Below, piece by piece: positions 25,267 through 33,678 of a stretch of DNA of 45,166 bases. This DNA comes from Pseudonocardia sp. TRM90224 (GTDB lineage Bacteria; Actinomycetota; Actinomycetes; Mycobacteriales; Pseudonocardiaceae), in assembly GCF_021245725.1 (NCBI RefSeq), contig NZ_JAJGSX010000056.1, positions 1 to 45,166 of the forward strand. Direction: 5' to 3'. A program made the position numbers and the translations under genes. Position 1 is the first letter of the stretch, and every line of letters starts with the position of its first letter. Under the pieces are notes generated by a model. It was not told where the DNA came from. It did not search any database and was given only the letters and a program-made list of their open reading frames with translations.

Positions 25267-26531
25267 GCGGCGGGGTGAGCGAGCTGCTCGGCCTGTTCCC
25301 GGAGGGGGCGCGGCAGGACCAGGACGGGATGCTCGTCGTCGGCGGCTGCCGGCTCGACGAGCTGGCGGCCGCGTACGGCACGCCGGTGCTCGTCGTCGAC
25401 GAGGGCGCGATCCGGCGGAAGGCACGCGCCTATCGCGAGGCGCTGCACAGCCGCTGGCCGAACTCCCAGGTGGTCTTCGCGTCGAAGGCGTTCCCGTGCA
25501 CGGCGGTGCAGCGCACGCTCGTCGAGGAGGGCACCTGGCTCGACGTCGCCGGCGGCGGGGAGATCGTCGGGGCGCTCGCGGCCGGCGCCGACCCGGCCAC
25601 GCTCGTGATGCACGGCAACGCCAAGACCAGCGAGGAGCTGGAGCTGGCCGTCCGGTCCGGGGTCGGGACGGTGGTCGTCGACAACTTCGACGACATCGAC
25701 CGCCTGGAGTCGATCGTCGGGCCGGGCCGGACGCAGGGCTGCCTGGTGCGGGTCATCCCCGGCGTGCAGGCGTCCACGCACGCCGCGCACGCGACCGGCC
25801 ACGAGGGCTCGAAGTTCGGGCTCTCCCCGGCGGTGGCCCGGGAGGCGATCGCCCGGATCGAGGCCGGCGAGCGGCTGCGGATGGACGGGCTGCACACCCA
25901 CGTCGGCTCCCAGATCATGGTGGCCGACGAGCTGGCCGCCGCGGTGGCGCCGCTGGCCGCGCTCGGCGACTTCGGCACCTACGACCTCGGCGGCGGGCTC
26001 GGCGCCCGCTACACCTACGACGACCACCCGCCGGATCTCGACACCTATCTCGACGCGCTGATCGGCGCGGCCCGTGAGCACCTGCCGGCCGGTGCGCGGG
26101 TGCTGATCGAACCCGGCCGCAGCATGGTCGCCACCGCCGCGACCACCGTCTACACCGTGACGACGATCAAGCGTGGCACGCCGACCTTCGTCGCGGTCGA
26201 CGGCGGGATGGCCGACAACCTGGAGGTCTCGCTGGTGGGGCAGCGGTTCGAGGCGACCATCGCCGACCGGGTAGGCGGCGGCGAGCCGGTGACGGTCGTC
26301 GGGCGGCACTGCGAGTCGGGCGACGTGCTCAGCGCCGACGTCCCGCTGCGGGAGCCGCGGGTCGGCGACCTGCTCGCCGTGCCGGCGACCGGCGCGTACT
26401 GCTACACGATGTCCAACACCTACAACGGCGCCCGCCGCATCCCCGTCGTGTTCGCCGACGCGGGCGCGCACCGGCTCGTGGTCAGGCGCGACACGTGGAA
26501 GGACCTGCTGGCGCGGGACGTCCCGCCGTAG
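25263..26531 (+). CDS. Diaminopimelate-decarboxylase-like PLP enzyme (fold type III)
   Basis: 422 residues. Alanine-racemase-like barrel with the PLP lysine in FASKAFPC (Lys75), HVGSQI, the glycine-rich phosphate loop (YDLGGGLGARY), EPGRSM, and the cross-subunit Cys in GRHCESGDVL. The CESGD and EPGR patterns are those of diaminopimelate decarboxylase (LysA), as against CDGxD of ornithine decarboxylase. In this catabolic operon, with a permease and an Ntn hydrolase, it may act on another basic amino acid or its D-form rather than in lysine synthesis. If its product were agmatine, putrescine or cadaverine it would feed the amine oxidase cluster at 35220; this is a hypothesis. Confidence 0.85.
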   Translation: MSGGVSELLGLFPEGARQDQDGMLVVGGCRLDELAAAYGTPVLVVDEGAIRRKARAYREALHSRWPNSQVVFASKAFPCTAVQRTLVEEGTWLDVAGGGEIVGALAAGADPATLVMHGNAKTSEELELAVRSGVGTVVVDNFDDIDRLESIVGPGRTQGCLVRVIPGVQASTHAAHATGHEGSKFGLSPAVAREAIARIEAGERLRMDGLHTHVGSQIMVADELAAAVAPLAALGDFGTYDLGGGLGARYTYDDHPPDLDTYLDALIGAAREHLPAGARVLIEPGRSMVATAATTVYTVTTIKRGTPTFVAVDGGMADNLEVSLVGQRFEATIADRVGGGEPVTVVGRHCESGDVLSADVPLREPRVGDLLAVPATGAYCYTMSNTYNGARRIPVVFADAGAHRLVVRRDTWKDLLARDVPP

Positions 26532-26540
26532 CCTGGTCCG

Positions 26541-27557
26541 ATGCCCGACGCGCTCGAGTACGCCGTGACGTTGCGCGGCATCACCGAGCCGCGGCCGGGG
26601 CCGCGCTGGCAGCAGCTGTTCGCCACGACGTGGCCCGCCTACCGGGCCTGGTACCTGGGCGCGGACGGCACGGGCCGGCCCGATCTCACCACCGCGACGG
26701 CGATGCTCGTGCGGCACATGCCCGAGCTCGTCCCGACCTACCGGCGGCTCGTCGACCTCACCGGGCGCGACGAGACCGCCGCCCGCATGCTGACGCTCTG
26801 GGACCCGCCGCGGTTCTCCCCCGGCTGCTCGCAGATGGCGCTCACCGCGCCGGTGCCGGCGCTGTGCCGCAACTACGACTACAGCCTCGACCTCTTCGAA
26901 GGCACCGTGCTGACCACGTCGTTCACGAGGCCGGTGATCGGCACCGGCGACTGCCTGTGGGGCCTGCTCGACGGCATGAACGACGCCGGGCTGGTCGTCT
27001 CGCTGGCCTTCGGTGGGCGGCCGGGTTCGGGCCAGGGGTTCGGGGTGCCGCTCGTCGTCCGGTATCTGCTGGAGGTCGCCGAGACCACCGAGCAGGCCCG
27101 CCTGCTGCTGCGCCGGCTGCCGCTGGCGATGGCCTACAACCTCACGATCGTCGACGCCACCGGCGACGCGGTCAGCGCGTACCTCTCGCACGACGGCCCG
27201 CCGGAGTTCTCCGAGATCCCGATCGCCACCAACCACCGCGGCGACCGGCCCGACTTCCCCGAGCTCTCCCGCGCGTTGCACAGCGTGGAACGTCGGGAGG
27301 CGCTGCTCCGGCTCAGCGCAACCGACCCCGGCCCCGCCGAGCTGCTTGCCGCCTTCCTCGACGCACCGCTGCGCAACACCGGCTACTCACGGTCGTTCGG
27401 CACCCTCTACACGGCGCTCTACCAGCCCGCGCTCGGCGTCGTCGACTACTGCTGGCCCGGCCACACCTGGCGGCGGGGCTTCACCGACCCCGACGCCGAC
27501 CCCGACGCAACGACGACGGTCGTCGTGCGCGAGAGCGAACGCCAACACGTCCGCTGA
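26541..27557 (+). CDS. C45-type Ntn hydrolase / acyltransferase (penicillin acyltransferase-like)
   Basis: 338 residues, 9 bases after the decarboxylase gene. The segment PGCSQMAL (Cys96) followed by LCRNYDYS is the signature of peptidase family C45: the chain cleaves itself before the Cys, whose amine and thiol become the catalytic centre. Relatives include acyl-CoA:6-aminopenicillanic acid acyltransferase and various N-acyl amide hydrolases. The gene is intact around the cleavage site. A role in removing an acyl or amide group from the substrate of the operon is likely; the chemistry is not known. A long palindrome follows the stop. Confidence 0.82.
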   Translation: MPDALEYAVTLRGITEPRPGPRWQQLFATTWPAYRAWYLGADGTGRPDLTTATAMLVRHMPELVPTYRRLVDLTGRDETAARMLTLWDPPRFSPGCSQMALTAPVPALCRNYDYSLDLFEGTVLTTSFTRPVIGTGDCLWGLLDGMNDAGLVVSLAFGGRPGSGQGFGVPLVVRYLLEVAETTEQARLLLRRLPLAMAYNLTIVDATGDAVSAYLSHDGPPEFSEIPIATNHRGDRPDFPELSRALHSVERREALLRLSATDPGPAELLAAFLDAPLRNTGYSRSFGTLYTALYQPALGVVDYCWPGHTWRRGFTDPDADPDATTTVVVRESERQHVR

Positions 27558-27573
27558 CGGCGCGACCCCGAAG

Positions 27574-27637
27574 TTCCCCACCGTTTTGCCAACCTGCACG
27601 GCCTCGGAGGTCTGCAGGTTGGCAAAACGGTGGGCAA
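27574..27637. terminator. Long palindrome, copy B (bidirectional terminator-like)
   Basis: The 22 bases at 27577-27598, which begin CCCACCGTTTTGCC, pair perfectly with 27613-27634; two further pairs (TT/AA) lie beyond one mismatch. The 14-base loop itself contains CCTC/GAGG. It separates the convergent Ntn hydrolase and gabD genes. Same outer core as copies A and C. Confidence 0.75.
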
Positions 27638-27646
27638 GTTGGGGCC

Positions 27647-29020
27647 TCAGAGGGGGATGCCCGTCAGGACGAGGACGCGCGTGTCCGTGTAGTCGTCCAT
27701 CGCCGACCGGAGGCCCTCGCGGCCGACGCCGGAGTGCTTCCACCCGCCGTAGGGCATCTGGTCGGCGCGGTAGCTGGGCACGTCGCCGATCACGACGCCG
27801 CCGACCTCGAGGTCGCGGTGCGCGGCGAACGCCGTGCGCAGGTCCGAGGTGAACACCCCGGCCTGCAGGCCGAAGCGGGAGTCGTTGACGGCCGCGAACG
27901 CCTCGTCGATCGTCGGGAAGGTCGAGACGACCAGCACCGGGCCGAAGACCTCCTCGCGCACGACGCGGGAGTCGGGCGGGGCGTCACGCAGGACGGTCGG
28001 GGCCACCATGCGTCCCTCGCGGGTGCCGCCGGCGAGCACCTCGGCGCCGCCCGCGGTGGCCTCCGCGATCCACTCCTCGATCCTGGCGGCCGCGGCGTCG
28101 TCGATCACCGGCCCGACCACCGCGGCCGGGTCGAGCGCCTGCACCTTCGCCACCAGCAGCTCGACGAACTCGTGGGCGATCGCCTCGTCGACCAGCACCC
28201 GCTGCACGCCGATGCACGACTGCCCGGCCTGGTAGTTGCCGAAGGTCGCGACGCGGTCGGCGGCCCACTCCAGGTCGGCCCAGTCGCGCGCGACGACGAC
28301 GGCGGCGTTGCCGCCCAGCTCCAGCGTGACGTGCTTGTGCGGCACCAGCTCCGCGATGCGCCGCCCCACCCGCTCGGAGCCGGTGAACGAGACGACCGGC
28401 AGCCGCTCGTCGGCGACCAGCGCGTCCATTTCGGCGTCGGGCACGAGCAGCACCGTCACCAGGCCCGCCGGCAGCTCGGTCTCGGCGATCAACTCGGCGA
28501 GCAGCAGGGCCGTCAACGGCGTCTTCGGCGCGGGCTTGAGCAAGATCGGGGCGCCGACCGCGATCGCCGGGGCGATCTTGTGCGCGACCAGGTTCAGCGG
28601 GAAGTTGAACGGCGAGATGCCCAGCACCGCACCCCGCGGGAAGCGCCGGACCATCGCGACCCGGCCGGTTGCGGCGGCGTCGGTGTCGAGCCGCTGCAGC
28701 TCGCCGGAGAACCGCCGGGCCTCCTCGGCCGCCCAGCGGAACGTCGAGACGGCACGGCCGACCTCTGCCCGCGCCCACACGATCGGCTTCCCGTTCTCAG
28801 CGGTGATCAGCTGCGCGAACTCCTCCGCACGGGCGGCCAGCTGCGCGCTGATCTGGTCCAGGGCTGCGGCGCGCGCGTGCGCCGGCAGCTCCCGCCCGAC
28901 CGCGACGGCAGCGGCCGCGGCAGCCACAGCCGCCTCGACGGCAGCGGGCTCGGCGTAAGGCACCTTCCCGACGACCGAGCCGTCGAGCGGGTTGGTCACC
29001 TCCACCAGCGTGCCCGTCAC
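27647..29020 (-). CDS. gabD: NAD(P)-dependent aldehyde dehydrogenase, succinate-semialdehyde type
   Basis: 457 residues from a GTG at 29020 that overlaps the gabT stop by 4 bases. ALDH fold with catalytic Cys269 in NYQAGQSCIGVQRV and general base Glu234 in TLELGGNAA; FNFPLN and the GSERVGR segment line the cofactor site. Coupling to GabT makes oxidation of succinate semialdehyde to succinate the natural job. The sequence is not close enough to the classical GabD pattern to prove this, and other aldehydes are possible. Confidence 0.78.
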   Translation of the reverse strand: MTGTLVEVTNPLDGSVVGKVPYAEPAAVEAAVAAAAAAVAVGRELPAHARAAALDQISAQLAARAEEFAQLITAENGKPIVWARAEVGRAVSTFRWAAEEARRFSGELQRLDTDAAATGRVAMVRRFPRGAVLGISPFNFPLNLVAHKIAPAIAVGAPILLKPAPKTPLTALLLAELIAETELPAGLVTVLLVPDAEMDALVADERLPVVSFTGSERVGRRIAELVPHKHVTLELGGNAAVVVARDWADLEWAADRVATFGNYQAGQSCIGVQRVLVDEAIAHEFVELLVAKVQALDPAAVVGPVIDDAAAARIEEWIAEATAGGAEVLAGGTREGRMVAPTVLRDAPPDSRVVREEVFGPVLVVSTFPTIDEAFAAVNDSRFGLQAGVFTSDLRTAFAAHRDLEVGGVVIGDVPSYRADQMPYGGWKHSGVGREGLRSAMDDYTDTRVLVLTGIPL

Positions 29021-30348
29021 GCGACACCTGCCAGCGCGTTCTCGAAGATCGACAGGCCCTCGTCGAGCAGGTCCTCCCCGATCACCAGCGGGGGCAGGAA
29101 GCGGAACACGTTGCCGAACGTGCCGCAGGTCAGGGTCAGCAGCCCGGCCTTGTGGCAGGCAGCGGTGACCGCGGCCGTGGCGGCGGGGTCGGGCGTCTTC
29201 GTGGCGCGGTCGGAGACCAGCTCGACGGCCTGCATCAGCCCGCGCCCGCGGACGTCGCCGATCACCTCGTACTTGTCGGCGAGCTGGGTCAGGCGGTTGC
29301 GCAGCGTCTCGCCGAGGCGCGCGGCGCGTGCGGTCAGGTCGTCGGCGCGCATGGTCTCGATCGCGCCCAGCGCGGCGGCGCAGGCCAGCGGGTTGCCGCC
29401 GTACGTCCCACCCAGCCCGCCCGCGTGCACGGCGTCCATCAGCTCCGCGCGGCCGGTCACGCCTGCCAGCGGCAGCCCGCCCGCGATCGCCTTGCCCGTC
29501 GTGACCAGGTCGGGCACGACCTGCTCGTGCTCGCTGGCGAACCAGTCGCCGGTGCGGCAGAAGCCGGTCTGCACCTCGTCGGCGATGAACACGATGCCGT
29601 TGTCGCGGCACCAGTGCGCCACCTTCGCCACGAACCCGGGCGCCGGCACGATGAACCCGCCCTCACCCTGGATCGGCTCCAGGATCACCGCGGCCGTGCG
29701 CTCCTCGCCGACCTGCGTGTGCACCTGCGATACGAACGTCTCGAACGCCTCGTCGGCGCAGTTCTCTGCCCCGGTCGGCCACCGATACGGGTAGGCCATC
29801 GGCACCCGGTAGATCTCGCCGGCGAACGGCGCGAACCCGGCCTTGTAGGGCATCGACTTCGCAGTCAGCGCCATCGTCAGGTTGGTGCGCCCGTGGTAGG
29901 CGTGGTCGAACGCGACCACCGCCTGCCGGCCCGTGGCGTACCGGGCGATCTTGACGGCGTTCTCGACGGCCTCGGCGCCGGAGTTGAACAGCGCGGAGCG
30001 CTTCTCGTGGTCGCCCGGGGTCAGCTCGTTGAGCTGCTCGCAGACCTCGACGTAACCCTCGTAGGCACTGACCATGAAGCAGGTGTGGGTGAAGCGCTGC
30101 ACCTGCTCGGTGACCCGCGCGACGACCCGCGGGTCGCTGTTGCCCACGCTGGTGACGGCGATGCCGGAGGCGAAGTCGATCAGCTGGTTGCCGTCGACGT
30201 CGCGCAGGATCCCGCCGGACGCCTCGTCGACGTAGACGGGCAGCACGGTGCCGACGGCCTTGCTGACGGCTTGCGTCCGGCGCGCCTGCAGCGCCTGCGA
30301 AGACGGTCCGGGCACGGGCGTGACGAGCTGGGCGTTCTGCGCAACCAT
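29017..30348 (-). CDS. gabT: 4-aminobutyrate aminotransferase (GabT)
   Basis: 443 residues from the ATG at 30348. Class III aminotransferase: FNSGAEAVENAVKIAR, DHAYHGRTN, the catalytic Lys286 in VTTGKAIAGGLPL and the DEVQTGFCRTG segment with the PLP-ring Asp. It moves the amino group of GABA to 2-oxoglutarate to give succinate semialdehyde and glutamate. It heads a two-gene operon with the dehydrogenase and is divergent from the amidase-to-ureohydrolase operon, which would generate its substrate. Related omega-amino acids such as 5-aminovalerate are possible alternative substrates. Confidence 0.92.
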   Translation of the reverse strand: MVAQNAQLVTPVPGPSSQALQARRTQAVSKAVGTVLPVYVDEASGGILRDVDGNQLIDFASGIAVTSVGNSDPRVVARVTEQVQRFTHTCFMVSAYEGYVEVCEQLNELTPGDHEKRSALFNSGAEAVENAVKIARYATGRQAVVAFDHAYHGRTNLTMALTAKSMPYKAGFAPFAGEIYRVPMAYPYRWPTGAENCADEAFETFVSQVHTQVGEERTAAVILEPIQGEGGFIVPAPGFVAKVAHWCRDNGIVFIADEVQTGFCRTGDWFASEHEQVVPDLVTTGKAIAGGLPLAGVTGRAELMDAVHAGGLGGTYGGNPLACAAALGAIETMRADDLTARAARLGETLRNRLTQLADKYEVIGDVRGRGLMQAVELVSDRATKTPDPAATAAVTAACHKAGLLTLTCGTFGNVFRFLPPLVIGEDLLDEGLSIFENALAGVA

Positions 30349-30415
30349 GCCCGGAATGTAGGCCTCGGAACACCCGTCACCGGCTCGCCGGACCGGACAA
30401 TTCGATCCTGCGACC

Positions 30416-30430
30416 TGTACACGGCGTACA
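30416..30430. promoter_or_regulatory. Dyad TGTAC-N5-GTACA in the gabT/amidase divergent region
   Basis: A perfect TGTAC/GTACA dyad around ACGGC lies between the gabT start (30348) and the amidase start (30540). It is followed by the AT-rich TATT, the only such stretch in the 191-base gap, so it may overlap a promoter. Regulator unknown. Confidence 0.35.
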
Positions 30431-30539
30431 TATTCGGATCGGGCCGCGCGGGCAACGTGCCGAAATGGCGTCCTGCGCACCGCAAGATGGACGATCCGGC
30501 TGTTCTGCGCCGCCACGGGCCGGCCCCAGACTTCCCGTC

Positions 30540-31964
30540 ATGCCCCGATCCCCCGCCTCGCCGCCGGACGAGCCGCTGCTGCGGGCCTCGGCGACCGAGC
30601 TGGTGACGCTGCTGCGCGAGCGCAAGGTCGGCGCTGCCGAACTGCTGGAAGTGGTGCTGGGGCGCGCCGACGCGATCACGGCCGAGGTCAACCCGTTCGC
30701 CGTGCGGCTCGACGACACCGCCCGCGCGGCCGCGGCGGAGTCCGACCGGCGAATCGCCGCGGGCACCGCCCGCTCGCTCGAAGGGCTGCCGATCTCTGCG
30801 AAGGACTCGCAGTGGCTCGCCGGTGTGCCGACGACGTCGGGCAGCGCGGCCCGCGCCGGGTTCGTGCCCGACCGCACCGTCGGCGCGCTGCAACGGGTGC
30901 TCGACGCCGGCGCCGTCGTCTTCGCCAAGACCACGACCACGGAGTTCTGCTACTTCGCCACGTCGACGGCCCCAGGTTTCGGGGTGACAGCGAACCCGCA
31001 CGACCTCACGCGCACCGCGGGCGGCTCGTCGAGCGGCGCGGCGGCGCACGTCGCGGCATGGGCCGGACCGCTCGCGCTGGGCGGCGACGGCGGCGGCTCG
31101 ATCCGCATCCCGGCCGCGTTCTGCGGGCTGGTCGGGCACAAGCCGACGTTCGGGCTGGTCTCGCACGAGCCGTCGGGCCCCGGCTGGAAGTCGCTCGTGG
31201 CGGTCGGTCCGATCGCGCGGACCGTCGAGGACGCCGAGCTGCTCATGTCCGTCCTCGCCGCGCCCGACCCGTTCGACCGGCACTCGGTCGGGCTGCTGCC
31301 CGAGAGCGGCGCGCCGCTGCGGATCGCGGTCAGCCCCGACCTCGGGTACGCACCCGTCGACGACGCCGTGCGGGTCGCGTTCGACAATGCCGTCGCCGCG
31401 CTCACCGCGGCCGGCGTCGACGTCGTCGCGGCCGCACCGCAGGTCACGAGCTCGATCGCCACCTGGGCGACCATCGCCACCGCGGAGGCCCGCTGGTCGG
31501 AGGCCGTCGAGTTCGAGCAGTACCCGGAGCTGCTCTCCGAGCAGGTCCGCGACTACCTCGCGTTCGGCGAGGCGATCAGCGCCGTCAGCTACGTCAACGC
31601 GCAGTTCGCGCGCGAGCGCCTGCACGCCGTATACGCGGAGTTCTTCGCGGCGACCGGCGCGACGGCGCTTTTCACCCCGACCGTCGGGACGACGGCGTTC
31701 GACGGCTCGCTGCACTACCCCGCGCGGATCGGCGGCGTGCCCGTCGACGAGATCTGGCGCGACTGGGCACCGCTGCTGTGCGACGCCAACCTCACCGGCC
31801 TGCCGGCGACCACCGTGCCGATCGGCGCCGACCGGGCAGGGCTGCCCATCGGCGGGCAGCTCATGGGCCCGCGCCTGTCCGACCGCCGCCTCCTGCGCGC
31901 CGCCGCCGTCCTCACCGCGGCGCTCGGCTCCGCAGCCCGCACCGAACCCGCCCGCGCCATCTGA
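30540..31964 (+). CDS. Amidase-signature family amidase
   Basis: 474 residues from the ATG at 30540. The Ser-Ser-Lys triad is visible: Lys88 in PISAKDS, the cis-Ser in GGSSSGAAA (about 163-165) and the nucleophile Ser187 in GGDGGGSIRIPA. It hydrolyses a linear carboxylic amide in the cytoplasm. First gene of a six-gene operon on the plus strand. Two roles fit the context: hydrolysis of 4-guanidinobutyramide from the arginine oxygenase pathway, giving the substrate of the ureohydrolase, or removal of an amide protecting group made by the ATP-grasp enzyme next door. Neither is proven. Confidence 0.88.
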   Translation: MPRSPASPPDEPLLRASATELVTLLRERKVGAAELLEVVLGRADAITAEVNPFAVRLDDTARAAAAESDRRIAAGTARSLEGLPISAKDSQWLAGVPTTSGSAARAGFVPDRTVGALQRVLDAGAVVFAKTTTTEFCYFATSTAPGFGVTANPHDLTRTAGGSSSGAAAHVAAWAGPLALGGDGGGSIRIPAAFCGLVGHKPTFGLVSHEPSGPGWKSLVAVGPIARTVEDAELLMSVLAAPDPFDRHSVGLLPESGAPLRIAVSPDLGYAPVDDAVRVAFDNAVAALTAAGVDVVAAAPQVTSSIATWATIATAEARWSEAVEFEQYPELLSEQVRDYLAFGEAISAVSYVNAQFARERLHAVYAEFFAATGATALFTPTVGTTAFDGSLHYPARIGGVPVDEIWRDWAPLLCDANLTGLPATTVPIGADRAGLPIGGQLMGPRLSDRRLLRAAAVLTAALGSAARTEPARAI

Positions 31965-32025
31965 CCCCGAGAACTGCTCCCCCGCAGCGACGCCATCGAC
32001 GACGACCGCCAGGAAGGACGAGCAG

Positions 32026-33618
32026 TTGACCAAGTCGGCCCCGATGAAGAAGGCCCCCCAAAAGAAGGGCCCTGAAAAGAAGGGCCCTGAAAAGAAGGGC
32101 CCTGAAAGGAAGGGCGCCGCAAAGAAGGGCGCTAAGGCGAAGGCCCGGGAGGCGAGCACGGCGCCGGCGCGCAAGCCGCTGCGCGGGGTTTCGGCGATCC
32201 GGGCGTTCTTCCGCCGGAACACGACCCCGATCTACTTCGTCTCGCCCACGTCGTTCAACCTGCTCGGGGTCGACCGGTGGATCAGCAACTTCCACTACGT
32301 CAACTACTACGACTCGTTCGGCGGCACGCACCCGCGGGTGTTCGTGCCCGAGCACCGCGCCGACGACGACTTCGGCTCGATGGAGGAGCTGAACAACCAC
32401 CTGCTCGCGCACCCCGAGTTCTACGACCTGGTCCGGGACAAGGGGCCGGGCAAGGCCGTCTTCGTGATGTTCGACGAGGAGACCGAGCGGCTCGCCGGCG
32501 AGCTCGGGCTGCAGGTCGCGCTGCCGTCGGCCGACCTGCGCCATCGGCTCGACTCGAAGCTCGTGACGACCCGCATGGGCAACGAGGCCGGCGTGCCGAG
32601 CGTCCCGAACGTGCTGGGCACCGTCGCCGACTACGACGGGCTGGTCGAGCTCTCCCGCTCGCACGGCCTCGGTGACGACCTGGTGGTGCAGCTGCCGTGG
32701 GGCGACTCCGGCAAGACGACGTTCTTCATCGACGGGCGGGAGGCCTGGGACGAGGCTGTCGCCGAGCACGAGCTGACCGACGTCGAGATGAAGGTGATGA
32801 AGCGGATCAACTGCCGCGCGGTGGCCGTCGAGGCGGTGCTGACCCGGCACGGCACGCTGGTCGGGCCGATCATGGCCGACATCACCGGCTACGAGGAGCT
32901 GACCCCGTACAAGGGCGGCTGGGCCGGCAACGACGTCTACCTCGACGTGCTCACCGAGGAGCAGCGGTCGCGGGCCCGGGTGCTCACGCAGAACCTCGGC
33001 GACCGCATGGGCAGCGAGGGCTACCGCGGGTTCTTCGAGGTCGACTACCTCGTCGACACCGACACCGGCGAGCTGTACCTCGGCGAGCTCAACCCGCGCC
33101 TTTCCGGCATCTCGTCGATGACCAACGTGACCGCGGGCGCGTACGCGGAGCTGCCGCTGTTCCTGTTCCACCTACTGGAGTACCTCGACGTCGACTACGA
33201 GATCGACGTCGCGGAGATCAACGCGCGCTGGTCGGACCCGGACACCGTCGACGTCTGGAGCCAGGTGGTGATCAAGCAGACCGACGACTCGATCGGGCTC
33301 ATCACCGCATCGCCGGACACCGGGATCTGGCGCAGCGGGCCGCGCGGCAAGCTGCGCTTCGCTCGTCCCGCCACCGACTGGCACGACCTGCAGGCCGACG
33401 ACGAGGGCTTCTACCTGCGGGTCGCGGGGCCCGGCGACTACCTCTACAAGGGCGCCGACATCGGCATCCTGGTCAGTCGCGGGCGCCTCCAGTCCAACGA
33501 CTTCCGGCTCACCCCGCTCTGCAAGCGCTGGGTGAACGGCATCCGGGGGCTCGTCGCGGCCACCCCGCTCGACGAGCTGCCGCTCGGTTCCGCCCCTGCG
33601 GGTGTGAAGAGCGCCTGA
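32026..33618 (+). CDS. ATP-grasp ligase-like protein with Lys/Pro-rich repeat N-terminus
   Basis: 530 residues from a TTG at 32026 with AGGAAGG 8 bases upstream; an ATG at 32044 lacks such a site. Residues 8-37 are six pentapeptide repeats of KKGPE type, giving a strongly basic, probably disordered tail. The rest resembles carboxylate-amine or biotin-carboxylase-type ATP-grasp proteins: LDSKLVTTRMGNEAGVPSVP in the nucleotide domain and YLGELNPRLSGISSMTN, where Glu, Asn and Arg would bind Mg-ATP. Such enzymes join a carboxylate to an amine through an acyl phosphate. The substrate is unknown; the operon suggests a polyamine or an amino acid. No biotin-carrier is nearby, so a carboxylase role is unlikely. 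Confidence 0.75.
   Translation: MTKSAPMKKAPQKKGPEKKGPEKKGPERKGAAKKGAKAKAREASTAPARKPLRGVSAIRAFFRRNTTPIYFVSPTSFNLLGVDRWISNFHYVNYYDSFGGTHPRVFVPEHRADDDFGSMEELNNHLLAHPEFYDLVRDKGPGKAVFVMFDEETERLAGELGLQVALPSADLRHRLDSKLVTTRMGNEAGVPSVPNVLGTVADYDGLVELSRSHGLGDDLVVQLPWGDSGKTTFFIDGREAWDEAVAEHELTDVEMKVMKRINCRAVAVEAVLTRHGTLVGPIMADITGYEELTPYKGGWAGNDVYLDVLTEEQRSRARVLTQNLGDRMGSEGYRGFFEVDYLVDTDTGELYLGELNPRLSGISSMTNVTAGAYAELPLFLFHLLEYLDVDYEIDVAEINARWSDPDTVDVWSQVVIKQTDDSIGLITASPDTGIWRSGPRGKLRFARPATDWHDLQADDEGFYLRVAGPGDYLYKGADIGILVSRGRLQSNDFRLTPLCKRWVNGIRGLVAATPLDELPLGSAPAGVKSA
32047..32136 (+). repeat. 15-bp in-frame tandem repeat encoding KKGPE pentapeptides
   Basis: Six 15-base units starting at 32047, 32062, 32077, 32092, 32107 and 32122. 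They encode KKAPQ, KKGPE, KKGPE, KKGPE, RKGAA and KKGAK. The three central units are identical at the amino acid level and almost identical in DNA, and are AT-richer than the neighbouring coding sequence, which suggests recent slippage expansion. Confidence 0.85.
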
Positions 33619-33678
33619 CACCTAGCCCGAACCGTCCCCGGTCTGAAGACTGGCGGACCCATCCCCTTGGAGGCTGCC

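Noticed and set aside
24864..27281. 805-codon antisense open frame across Usp, decarboxylase and Ntn hydrolase genes
   Set aside because: It has no domain signal and mirrors three genes with visible catalytic motifs.
32026..33618. Biotin carboxylase subunit
   Set aside because: No biotin carrier or carboxyltransferase gene near it, and the operon is about amine catabolism; the core fold alone does not show carboxylation.
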